NCBI GenBank assembly: GCA_046728155.1
Contig: JBKPDY010000025.1
Span: forward strand, 1-13,226
Length of the DNA: 13,226 bases
Source of the DNA: CAWDLX01 sp046728155
GTDB lineage: Bacteria; Actinomycetota; Actinomycetes; Mycobacteriales; Micromonosporaceae
Direction: 5' to 3'
Shown here: positions 7,473-13,226 of the stretch, in pieces
Position numbering within the stretch: position 1 is the first letter of the stretch
Layout: the number at the start of each line of letters is the position of its first letter
Position numbers and translations under genes: made by a program
Notes under the pieces: model-generated
What the model saw: the letters and a program-made list of their open reading frames with translations, nothing else
Told to the model about the DNA's origin: nothing
The model's database searches: none

Positions 7473-7676
7473 ATGGCGCAGGGGACCGTGAAGTGGTTCA
7501 ACGCTGAAAAGGGCTACGGCTTCATCAGCACCGACAACGGAGGCGGGGACGTCTTCGTACACTTCACCGCGATCCAGGCGGAGGGCTACCGCTCGCTCGA
7601 GGAGAACCAGCGGGTCGAGTTCGAGGTCGCTCGCGGCCCGAAGGGACCGCAGGCGGAGTCCGTCCGAATCATCTGA
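7473..7676 (+). CDS. Cold-shock protein (CspA family)
   Basis: This 67-residue protein is a single cold-shock domain that binds single-stranded RNA and DNA and acts as an RNA chaperone. It starts MAQGTVKWFN and carries RNP1 (KGYGFIS, 13-19) and RNP2 (DVFVHF, 26-31), with the usual aromatic residues Trp8, Phe9, Tyr15, Phe17, Phe28, His30 and Phe31. The length is exactly typical. The ATG at 7473 is preceded by AGAGGAGAGA, a very strong ribosome-binding site; the frame is open further upstream, but that part is leader. The gene has its own promoter (7291-7318) and terminator (7686-7721), so it is expected to be a single-gene transcript. Actinobacterial genomes carry several such paralogues, and whether this copy is cold-inducible cannot be told from sequence. 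Confidence 0.97.
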   Translation: MAQGTVKWFNAEKGYGFISTDNGGGDVFVHFTAIQAEGYRSLEENQRVEFEVARGPKGPQAESVRII

Positions 7677-7685
7677 GTTGGCCAT

Positions 7686-7721
7686 AGGGGCGTCACGCTT
7701 CCACGGAGGCTTGGCGCCCCT
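7686..7721 (+). terminator. Terminator of the cold-shock gene
   Basis: AGGGGCG (7686-7692) pairs with CGCCCCT (7715-7721). Inside it GCTTC (7697-7701) pairs with GAGGC (7706-7710) around a 4-base loop, giving a long two-part hairpin. It starts 9 bases after the stop codon and is followed by a weak T run (GATGTTTC). Confidence 0.55.
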
Positions 7722-8046
7722 CGATGTTTCACGCGAACCGAGGCTGCCAGCGCGTCTGGCAATCCGGCCCGAGTGCGACTGGTAACCAAGTCGCCCACGT
7801 GTCGCCAACCCGGGCCTCTGGCTACCTATCCGACATGCCGGACCTACCGAGATCGGCGTCGTGGTACCGAAAGCGACTCCCTGAGTCGCTTCTGATACAC
7901 AACCACCGATCTTCGCGTTCGGTCCCCGAGGGAGTGCCGGCAGCGCCTCCACAGTGGAGTGACGTCCCACCGAACAACAAGGACACCTTATTGCGCGTAC
8001 ACGCCAATAGGATGCCCTGCTTGCCCCGCGCCTAGACTCCAACGGT
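7722..8046. other. Non-coding stretch rich in inverted repeats
   Basis: No gene is supported here, although a 103-codon frame on the plus strand (7724-8035) is open; it has mixed third codon positions and no recognisable protein pattern. The stretch holds a series of perfect inverted repeats. TGCCAG/CTGGCA is at 7745-7761. GCGACT/AGTCGC is at 7775-7794. AAGCGACTC/GAGTCGCTT with a 3-base loop is at 7871-7891. An outer GTTCGGT/ACCGAAC pair (7917-7923 and 7969-7975) encloses CTCCAC-A-GTGGAG (7947-7959). The two GCGACT hairpins share their arms. This could be a structured RNA or a set of operators for the ProA-like gene. I cannot choose between these from sequence. Confidence 0.45.
8002..8038 (+). 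promoter_or_regulatory. Promoter elements of the ProA-like gene
   Basis: Two -10-like boxes precede the gene. TAGGAT (8008-8013) lies in CGCCAATAGGATG (8002-8014), which matches 12 of 13 bases upstream of the ROK gene (9418-9430). TAGACT (8033-8038) ends only 8 bases before the ATG at 8047. No ribosome-binding site precedes that ATG, so the second box would give a leaderless or nearly leaderless transcript, common in actinobacteria. No good -35 was seen for either. Confidence 0.4.
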
Positions 8047-9396
8047 ATGACGCAGGCCGACAACCGCGAATCCGGGGGAGTGGGCGTCGGGGAGCGAGCC
8101 GCCGACAAGGCCGTGGCCAACACCGCCAGTGCGGCGGAACGCACCGCCGACGACGCCGTGGCCAAGGCCGCCAGTGCGGCGAAGCGGGCCGCGGCGCACC
8201 TGGCCGCCGCACCGATCGCGACCATCGACGCCGCGCTTCGGGCGATGGCGGCCGGTCTGGCGACCACAGCGGAAGCGGTTCTCGACGCGAACCGCCTGGA
8301 CGTCGGCGCGGCCCGGTCCGCGGGCATGGGAGGCGGGCAGCTGGACCGGTTGCGCCTGGATCCAGCCCGGCTGGCCGCGATCGCCGAGCAGCTACTCGCC
8401 CTGGCTGACATACCGGCCGGTCCTCCGCGGAGCCGGGTCCGCGATCTGCCCGGCGGCCTCGTGCTCGAGGAGTGGCGGCGACCGGTCGGCGTGATCGGCG
8501 CGAACTTCGAAGCCCGACCCAATGTCGTGATCGACATCGCCTCGCAACTGGTGAAGTCACGCAATGCCGGCGTCCTGCGCACCGGCACGGCCGCGCTGGG
8601 CTCGGCCAGCGCACTGGTGGACCGCGTCGTCGCTCCGGCCCTGGCGGGGGTCGGCCTCGACGCCGGCGCGATCCAGCTCGTCCGCCTCGCTGGCCACGAT
8701 TCCGCGGCGGCGCTCGTGCGGCAGCCCACGCTGATCCCGCTGGTGATCCTCCGCGGCAGCGGCGAATCGACGCGTCGGCTGACCGAGCTCGGTGCCTTGA
8801 ACGGTGTCCGGACATTGGCCCATGCCGACGGCGGTGGGGTGCTCTACCTCGACCGGTCGGCCGACCGCACACTGGCGATGCAGGTCATCGAAGGGAGTCT
8901 TGACCGGCTTGGCGTCTGCAACCGGCTGAATCTGCTGCTCGTGGATCAGTCCATCTGGGACGAGGTCGTGCCCACGGTTCCAGCGCGCCTTGCCGAGCTG
9001 GAGCCGACGGTCGCCGTCTCCCTACCGCCACATGACCATCCGCTCGGGCTTGAATGGGCACTGGTCCCGGGTCGGGAGGCAACGGTGACGCTCGCCATGG
9101 TCGACGGGCCGTCCGAAGCGGCGCGGGTTGCGAACGAGCTGACATCGGGACTCGCCGCCGGAATCATCGCCGACGACGCCTCGGCTGCGGCGGCCTTCCT
9201 CAGCGCGTACGCCGGTACGGGCGGTTTCTGGAACGCCACCTCGCGGTTACTGGACGGCTTCAAGCTCTTCTCGGTGCCTGAGACGGGAATCAACATCGAC
9301 CGGGTACCCGGGCCCCGTGGACCGGTCACGTTCCGCGATCTCTACCTTCGCCAGTACGTGGTAGTCCCGGCTGAGCGAGCGGCCGAGCTGGGCTGA
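8047..9396 (+). CDS. Divergent glutamate-5-semialdehyde dehydrogenase (ProA)-like protein
   Basis: This 449-residue protein has the aldehyde dehydrogenase fold of the ProA family, which reduces glutamyl-5-phosphate with NADPH in proline synthesis. The core starts near residue 38 (AKAASAAKRAAAHLA). It keeps RPVGVIGANFEARPNVVID (145-163), a cofactor-loop lysine (Lys170) and the catalytic cysteine Cys291 (GVCN). Several hallmarks have changed. The usual CN-x-x-ET is here CNRLNLL. The PRGG loop is LRGSGES (235-241). The C-terminal ISTQKLHARGPMG-type segment is INIDRVPGPRGPVTF. It is therefore likely a ProA paralogue, perhaps with another acyl-phosphate or aldehyde substrate. No proB lies next to it; a ROK-type kinase follows 55 bases downstream. 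The N-terminal extension contains a 15-residue duplication. The ATG has no ribosome-binding site and may be leaderless. Confidence 0.75.
   Translation: MTQADNRESGGVGVGERAADKAVANTASAAERTADDAVAKAASAAKRAAAHLAAAPIATIDAALRAMAAGLATTAEAVLDANRLDVGAARSAGMGGGQLDRLRLDPARLAAIAEQLLALADIPAGPPRSRVRDLPGGLVLEEWRRPVGVIGANFEARPNVVIDIASQLVKSRNAGVLRTGTAALGSASALVDRVVAPALAGVGLDAGAIQLVRLAGHDSAAALVRQPTLIPLVILRGSGESTRRLTELGALNGVRTLAHADGGGVLYLDRSADRTLAMQVIEGSLDRLGVCNRLNLLLVDQSIWDEVVPTVPARLAELEPTVAVSLPPHDHPLGLEWALVPGREATVTLAMVDGPSEAARVANELTSGLAAGIIADDASAAAAFLSAYAGTGGFWNATSRLLDGFKLFSVPETGINIDRVPGPRGPVTFRDLYLRQYVVVPAERAAELG
8101..8190 (+). repeat. 45-bp tandem duplication inside the ProA-like gene
   Basis: Two adjacent 45-bp units (8101-8145 and 8146-8190) encode ADKAVANTASAAERT and ADDAVAKAASAAKRA. 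The second unit is the normal start of a ProA core; the first is an extra copy that has diverged at a few positions. It lengthens the N-terminal helix region without breaking the frame. Confidence 0.7.
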
Positions 9397-9417
9397 GCGT
9401 CCATGGGTCGGGAAGGG

Positions 9418-9451
9418 CGCCGATAGGATGCGGACGGCGGAGGGAGCACCA
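9418..9451 (+). promoter_or_regulatory. Promoter element and ribosome-binding site of the ROK gene
   Basis: CGCCGATAGGATG (9418-9430) contains a TAGGAT -10-like box (9424-9429) and nearly repeats the element at 8002-8014. GGAGGGAG then lies 5 bases before the ATG at 9452. An earlier in-frame ATG at 9428 falls inside the -10 box and has a weaker ribosome-binding site, so 9452 is the better start. Confidence 0.45.
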
Positions 9452-10483
9452 ATGAGCGCGGACGGTCCAGTGGTCGTCGGGCTTGACAACGGCGGTACCG
9501 CCAACAACGCAACAGTGCTCGACGATAAGGGCCGGTTTCTGGTCGACCGATTGGTGGAGGTGCCGAGCCGCGTCAAGGAAGGCCCCGATGTCGCCGTCGA
9601 GGCGCTGGTCGAGGCGATGGAGAAGGTCCTCGATGAGACCGGGATCAGCCTCGAGCGGGTCCGCGGCGTGGGTCTGGACACGCCCGGACCGTCGAGCGCG
9701 GACGGTGTGATCTCCTCGAAGGGCTCGACCAACTTCAACTCTCCGCAGTGGCGCGGCTTCGACTTTCGCGGCGCGTTGGAGCACCGGCTGGGCATCTCCG
9801 TTGTGTACAACAATGACGGCAACGCGGCGGCGCTATACGCTCATTTCGCTCGGTACGGCGTCGACGCGCCGTACCACTCCTCGGTCTCCGCGATCGTCGG
9901 CACGGGCCTCGGTGGTGGCGTTGTCGAGGCGGGAGTCGTCCTCAAGGGCGCCGCCGGAATGGCGGGCGAGCTCGGCCACATCTTCATTCCGATGGAGGGT
10001 CTGCTCGCCAAGGGCCAGCCGGTTCCAGTTTGCAACTGTGGCTTCAGCGCCGATGTCGAGAGCGTCGCATCGCTGACCGGGATCGAGAAGAACCTGCTGC
10101 CGTTCTGGCTGAGCCAGTTTCCCGAGCATGAGCTGCATGACGTCGGATCGTTGACGAAGGCCGCGAAACTGGTGCGCGGGTACGGCGAGAACGGCGATCC
10201 GATGGCGCTGAAGATCTTCGAGCAGCAGGCGATCGCATTGGGGCGGCTGTTCACGATCGCCGCCAATTTCACCGACCCCGGCGTCTACTTCGTCGGCGGT
10301 GGCGTCGTCGAGGCGGCGCCCGAGTTTCGCGACTGGTTTCTGAGTACCGTCCGGAGGAATACCCTCCTGCGCGAGGAGCAGGAGCGGGTGGCGTCCTTCT
10401 CGCTCGTGCCCGACCTCGACATGGCCGGCGCCCGCGGAGCCGCTGTGGCCGCGCTCGGCGCGTTGGTCGATCGATTGAGGTAA
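9452..10483 (+). CDS. ROK-family protein, putative sugar kinase
   Basis: This 343-residue protein has the ROK (repressor, ORF, kinase) fold of ATP-dependent hexose kinases. It has no N-terminal DNA-binding helix-turn-helix, so it is of the kinase type. The phosphate loop reads GLDNGGTANNATVLD (10-24), where DxGGT is usual. NNDGNAAALYA (120-130) carries Asp122, the likely catalytic base. GTGLGGGVV (150-158) and GMAGELGH (169-176, Glu173 and His176) are the other signature stretches. The zinc site is altered: the usual C-x-C-G-x-x-G-C-x-E is here CNCGFSADVE (194-203), so the third cysteine is replaced by Asp201. The expected reaction is phosphorylation of a hexose or amino sugar in the cytoplasm, but the substrate cannot be named. 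A promoter-like element shared with the preceding ProA-like gene hints at joint expression. Confidence 0.85.
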   Translation: MSADGPVVVGLDNGGTANNATVLDDKGRFLVDRLVEVPSRVKEGPDVAVEALVEAMEKVLDETGISLERVRGVGLDTPGPSSADGVISSKGSTNFNSPQWRGFDFRGALEHRLGISVVYNNDGNAAALYAHFARYGVDAPYHSSVSAIVGTGLGGGVVEAGVVLKGAAGMAGELGHIFIPMEGLLAKGQPVPVCNCGFSADVESVASLTGIEKNLLPFWLSQFPEHELHDVGSLTKAAKLVRGYGENGDPMALKIFEQQAIALGRLFTIAANFTDPGVYFVGGGVVEAAPEFRDWFLSTVRRNTLLREEQERVASFSLVPDLDMAGARGAAVAALGALVDRLR

Positions 10484-10514
10484 GAGACCAGGTCTGATGG
10501 CATCCGCGGCCGCC

Positions 10515-10558
10515 GCCCGACGAAGACTCTCCGGCGGACCCGTCTTCGGCGTCCGGGC
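10515..10558 (+). terminator. Probable terminator after the ROK gene
   Basis: GCCCG (10515-10519) pairs with CGGGC (10554-10558), and CGAAGAC (10521-10527) pairs with GTCTTCG (10542-10548), with small bulges between. It lies 31 bases after the ROK stop codon. There is no T tract, as is common in high-GC genomes. The 164 bp between the two genes hold little else. Confidence 0.38.
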
Positions 10559-10647
10559 CCGGCTCGTCTCCGACGGTCAATCACGCCCGCCCGGGGGGTT
10601 TCCGGTGCACCAGCATCGGGCAACTCCTTGGCAGAGGAGGATTCGAA

Positions 10648-11310
10648 ATGACCACGACTCAAATTGTGATTGCGATCATTGTCGTGCTCGTCGTGCTGGC
10701 CGCAGGAACCGTGATTGTGATAGCCGCCCGGCGGGCGGCACTGCGGCGCAGGTTCGGTCCTGAGTACGACCGTGCGGTAGCCGGCGGTGATGGCTTGATG
10801 TCTGCCGAACGGGAGCTTCGGGCACGAGAGCGTCGCCATGGTCAGCTCGAGCTACGCCCGCTCAACGATGCGGCCCGGGAGCAGTACGCCCAGTCGTGGC
10901 GTGCGGTGCAGACGCAGTTCATCATCGACCCCGCCGCGGCCGTCGTCGCCGGCGACGACCTGGTCACCAGACTGGTCGCCGATCGGGGTTACCCGACCAC
11001 CGGCTACGAAGACCAGCTGTCGTACCTGTCGGTCGAGCACGCCCGCGCCCTCGGCCATTACCGTGATGCCCACGAGATCTACCTGCGCGGGCAGCGCGGT
11101 GAGGCGAGCACCGAGGAGCTGCGCCAGGCGCTGGTTCATTATCGCGAACTGTTCGCGGATCTGCTCGACGAGTCGTCCGAGGCCATTGTGGACACACAGG
11201 CCGGGAACCGAGCGTCGGAGAACGGATCGAACCCGGACGGGCCAGCGACGGAAAGTCCGTCTGAGGACAGGACGGCTGCGGACATCAAGGAGGCGATGAG
11301 ACATGCGTGA
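10648..11310 (+). CDS. Membrane-anchored protein of unknown function with helical C-terminal module
   Basis: This 220-residue protein has one N-terminal membrane helix (about 5-27), followed by Arg-rich ARRAALRRRFGPEY, which by the positive-inside rule places the rest in the cytoplasm. Residues 52-68 are charged and helical (SAERELRARERRHGQLE). Residues 72-175 form an alpha-helical module with AREQYAQSWRAVQTQF (76-91), a DPAAAV turn, DDLVTRLV, RGYP, LSVEHARALGHYRDAH, and ELRQALVHYRELFADLL. The last 45 residues are a polar, disordered-looking tail. The same module recurs in the next gene. Proteins like it are widespread in actinobacteria, usually labelled hypothetical or 'secreted'; I know no function. 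AGAGGAGG precedes the ATG at good spacing. The gene overlaps the next by 8 bp. Confidence 0.85.
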   Translation: MTTTQIVIAIIVVLVVLAAGTVIVIAARRAALRRRFGPEYDRAVAGGDGLMSAERELRARERRHGQLELRPLNDAAREQYAQSWRAVQTQFIIDPAAAVVAGDDLVTRLVADRGYPTTGYEDQLSYLSVEHARALGHYRDAHEIYLRGQRGEASTEELRQALVHYRELFADLLDESSEAIVDTQAGNRASENGSNPDGPATESPSEDRTAADIKEAMRHA

Positions 11311-12274
11311 CCATGACGATCGCCAAGGCGTCATCCAGTTGGATCCCAACGGAGATGCGACGCAGGCCGATGCCTCGGCGCACGATGAGGCGACGGCCGA
11401 GCGCCCGGCGAACGATGACGCGCCGCGGGACGTGGCGGACACCGACGCGCCCGCCGACGACGTGGCGGACACCGACGCGCCCGCCGACGACGTGGCGGAC
11501 ACCGACGCGCCCGCCGACGACGTGACGGACACCGACGCGCCCGCCGACGACGTGACGGACACCGACGCACCCGCCGACGACGTGACGGACACCGACGCGC
11601 CCGCCGACGACGTGCCGCCGGACGTCGCGGACACCGACGTGCCCGCCGACGTGGCGGACACCGACGTGCCGCGGGACGTGGTGGACACCGACGTGCCGCG
11701 GGACGTGGTGGACACCCAAGTGCCCGCCGACGACATGGCCGCCACCACAACCGAGGCCGGTCGTGACGGGGCCACAGGCCGAGTCGTTGGCGAATCTAGC
11801 GACTCATCGCCGGAGACTGATGATGTCGAGGCGGCGAGCGACTCCGCACCGTTGGATGGTCCAAAGGAGACGGTCGTTGGCGGCCTGACACCGGCTGACC
11901 GCGAGTCGGAGGAGGAGGCCGCGGCAGCGGGTGAGGCGCAGGTGCCTGGTGACAGGGCGCAGCCCGCGTCCGAGGCGCTCGCCCCTGGCGATGTCCCGGT
12001 GGAGCCGGTGCCCGAGCTGTTGTCGGCGGAGGCCAGGTCGGCACTGCGCGATCGTTGGCGCGAGGTGCAACTGCAGTTCGTTGACGACCCGCGCGCGGCG
12101 GCTGGCCAGGCGGATGCTCTCGTCGGCGAGGCGATCCAGACCCTGACGACCTCATTCGAGATACAGCGGCAAGACCTGGCCAAGTGGCAGGACGAGGGAG
12201 CCGAGGACACTGAACGGCTCCGGGTAGCCGTGCAGCGGTACCGGAGCTACCTCGACCGTCTGCTCGGCCCGTGA
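11303..12274 (+). CDS. Acidic decapeptide-repeat protein with the same helical C-terminal module
   Basis: This 323-residue protein has no signal peptide or membrane segment. Residues 44-144 are a tandem repeat of V-A/T-D-T-D-A-P-A-D-D and variants, very acidic and probably unstructured. Residues 145-238 are a Ser/Glu/Pro-rich linker. Residues 239-323 form a helical module (LLSAEARSALRDRWREVQ.., then DDPRAAAGQADALV, then LRVAVQRYRSYLDRLL) that matches the module of the preceding protein: R-x-x-W-x-x-VQ-x-QF, DP, A-D-x-LV, and a final LR-x-A-x-x-x-YR helix. The start codon lies inside the upstream gene, with AAGGAGG (11287-11293) at ideal spacing, so the two are probably translationally coupled. 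Function is unknown. A shared module on a membrane and a soluble protein suggests the pair may interact, which is inference. Confidence 0.85.
   Translation: MRDHDDRQGVIQLDPNGDATQADASAHDEATAERPANDDAPRDVADTDAPADDVADTDAPADDVADTDAPADDVTDTDAPADDVTDTDAPADDVTDTDAPADDVPPDVADTDVPADVADTDVPRDVVDTDVPRDVVDTQVPADDMAATTTEAGRDGATGRVVGESSDSSPETDDVEAASDSAPLDGPKETVVGGLTPADRESEEEAAAAGEAQVPGDRAQPASEALAPGDVPVEPVPELLSAEARSALRDRWREVQLQFVDDPRAAAGQADALVGEAIQTLTTSFEIQRQDLAKWQDEGAEDTERLRVAVQRYRSYLDRLLGP
11432..11734 (+). repeat. 30-bp tandem repeats in a coding region
   Basis: Six full 30-bp units follow one another without a gap from 11432 to 11611, differing only by GCG/ACG at the second codon and one silent change. 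Four shorter or altered units follow to 11734 (9- or 10-residue versions ending VPRD or VPADD). Unit length is a multiple of three, so copy-number change would keep the frame. The near-identity of the first six suggests recent expansion. Confidence 0.93.
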
Positions 12275-12288
12275 GGGAACAGGCTGCG

Positions 12289-12319
12289 CCGGGGCGTCCT
12301 CAGTGGATGGACGCCCCGG
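12289..12319. terminator. Bidirectional terminator between convergent genes
   Basis: CCGGGGCGTCC (12289-12299) and GGACGCCCCGG (12309-12319) form a perfect 11-bp stem with a 9-base loop. It lies 14 bases after the plus-strand stop and just past the minus-strand stop at 12321. This is the strongest hairpin in the window. There is no long T tract. A 10-bp direct repeat CAGGCTGCGC flanks it (12280-12289 and 12322-12331). Confidence 0.65.
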
Positions 12320-12320
12320 T

Positions 12321-13226
12321 TCAGGCTGCGCGGTGATGCAACATCCAGAGTCGCAGCAGGACGAATCGAGTCGCCGTAGCCGCGAGGTTGGCCACGACGA
12401 CCACGTACAGTTCCGCCGTACGGGTGGCAGTGGGTGCGATAGCATGCAGTACGGCGAGTGAGCCGCCCGTAAGAGCCAGCCCGAGGCCGACGACGAACAG
12501 ACCTTGGAGCTGGTGCCGAGCGGCGTGTGCCCGGCCGGTGATACCGAACGTGAGCCTGCGGTTCGCGGCGGTGTTACCGATCGCGGTCAGGAGCAGCGCC
12601 AAGGCGTTCGCGGGCTGGGCGGTCATGCCGCTACGCAGCAGCGCGAAGAGCGCGAGGTAAGCCAGCGTGCTGACCACCCCGATAGCGAGGAAACTGGCCA
12701 CTTGGCGGCGTAGTCCGGGAGTTCGGCGCTGCGGCCTGCGGCCGAAGCGTTCCCGAAGCGCCGCCACGGGCAGGGCGCCGGCGGCCAAGGTCCGGCTGAC
12801 GCGGAAGATCCCCCTGAGGTCGGAGATAGCGGTGGGAATGATCTGGACCCGACTGTCGGGGTCGTCGACCCAGTCCACCGGCACTTCGTGGATTCGCAGC
12901 CTCGCCCGCTGGGCGATCACCAGCAGCTCGGTGTCGAAGAACCAGCTTGTGTCGGCGATGAGTGAAAGGAGTCGGGCCGCGACATCGGCCCGGATCGCCT
13001 TGAAGCCGCACTGCGCATCTGAGAACCGGGCCCCGAGTGTGCACTTGAGCAGAAGGTTGTAGCCCCGCGAGATGGTCTCCCGCTTGAGCCCGCGGACCAC
13101 CCGTGAGCCGCGGGCGAACCTGGTGCCGATGGCGACATCCGAGTGGCCCGAGATCAGCGGCGCGACGAGCGGTAGCAGAGCGCTGAGATCGGTCGACATA
13201 TCGACGTCCATGTAGCAGAGTACGGG
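12321..13226 (-). CDS. GT2 (DPM1/GtrB-like) - GtrA fusion, N-terminus cut by right edge
   Basis: The 301 visible residues begin in the middle of a family 2 glycosyltransferase; the gene continues past 13226. The start of the visible part, PVLCYMDVDMSTDL, holds the D-x-D metal-binding motif. Next come GTRFARGSRVVRG, ISRGYNLLLK, FSDAQCGFKAIR, WFFDTELLVIA and HEVPVDWVDDPDSRV, all typical of polyprenyl-phosphate hexosyltransferases (DPM1, GtrB). From about residue 175 a GtrA-type domain follows with four membrane helices (about 176-197, 205-220, 242-264 and 272-290) and the N-x-x-x-NRRLTFG motif between helices 2 and 3. The likely role is to make polyprenyl-phosphate-linked mannose or glucose at the membrane and help move it across, for envelope glycosylation. 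Fused GT2-GtrA proteins are common in actinobacteria. The sugar is not determined. Confidence 0.9.
   Translation of the reverse strand, partial: PVLCYMDVDMSTDLSALLPLVAPLISGHSDVAIGTRFARGSRVVRGLKRETISRGYNLLLKCTLGARFSDAQCGFKAIRADVAARLLSLIADTSWFFDTELLVIAQRARLRIHEVPVDWVDDPDSRVQIIPTAISDLRGIFRVSRTLAAGALPVAALRERFGRRPQRRTPGLRRQVASFLAIGVVSTLAYLALFALLRSGMTAQPANALALLLTAIGNTAANRRLTFGITGRAHAARHQLQGLFVVGLGLALTGGSLAVLHAIAPTATRTAELYVVVVANLAATATRFVLLRLWMLHHRAA

Noticed and set aside
7861..7980. Possible tRNA because of stem-loops and a GTTCGGTC stretch
   Set aside because: No cloverleaf could be built: arm lengths and spacing are wrong and the T-loop consensus is incomplete on both strands.
7724..8035. 103-codon open frame on the plus strand between the cold-shock and ProA-like genes
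   Set aside because: There is no ribosome-binding site, third codon positions are mixed, and no domain is visible. The sequence is better explained by its inverted repeats.
7275..8729. 484-codon open frame on the minus strand
   Set aside because: It crosses the cold-shock gene, its terminator and the ProA-like gene in antisense, and shows no protein pattern.
11432..11611. CRISPR-like array of 30-bp repeats
   Set aside because: The units touch each other with no spacers and keep a reading frame, so this is a coding minisatellite.
10852..12210. 452-codon open frame on the minus strand with a Ser/Ala/Val repeat
   Set aside because: The repeat is the complement of the decapeptide-repeat tract. 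The plus-strand genes have ribosome-binding sites, overlap neatly and share a module.

Overview
The window comes from a high-GC actinobacterium, probably a filamentous one. The evidence is strong G/C preference at third codon positions, a GAF-ANTAR regulator, a membrane Ser/Thr kinase, the N-terminus of a nitrate-sensor-type histidine kinase, and TANNNT -10 boxes. I cannot assign a genus. It looks like ordinary chromosome: no transposase, integrase, CRISPR array, tRNA or rRNA was seen.

Layout. Positions 1-128 hold the start of a minus-strand histidine kinase that runs off the left edge. A small NYN/PIN-like protein (254-628, +) converges on a family 4 glycosyltransferase (719-1858, -). That gene is divergent from a glycogen-debranching-type glucosidase (2042-4048, +), and the two share a 183-bp promoter region with a perfect 16-bp palindrome. 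A stretch without an intact gene (4049-4745) carries a decayed beta-rich secreted-protein fragment and a broken 15-bp repeat. Next come a GAF-ANTAR protein (4746-5474, -) and, divergently, a transmembrane Ser/Thr kinase (5629-7302, +) with an unrecognised extracytoplasmic domain. A cold-shock protein (7473-7676, +) follows, with a strong promoter inside the end of the kinase gene, a long leader and its own terminator.

Positions 7722-8046 are non-coding and unusually rich in inverted repeats, including two related hairpins built on the same GCGACT/AGTCGC arms. After it come a divergent ProA-like aldehyde dehydrogenase (8047-9396, +) with a duplicated N-terminal segment, and a ROK-family kinase-like protein (9452-10483, +). 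Both carry nearly the same 13-bp -10 region upstream. A two-gene operon (10648-11310 and 11303-12274, +) encodes a membrane-anchored protein and an acidic repeat protein that share a C-terminal helical module. Its terminator separates it from a convergent GT2-GtrA fusion (12321-13226, -) that runs off the right edge.

Themes. Carbohydrate and envelope metabolism recurs (GT4, debranching enzyme, ROK, GT2-GtrA), as does sensing and signalling (histidine kinase, GAF-ANTAR, Ser/Thr kinase). The least explained parts, and the best candidates for something undescribed, are the 10648-12274 operon, the structured stretch 7745-7975, and the ProA-like/ROK pair.
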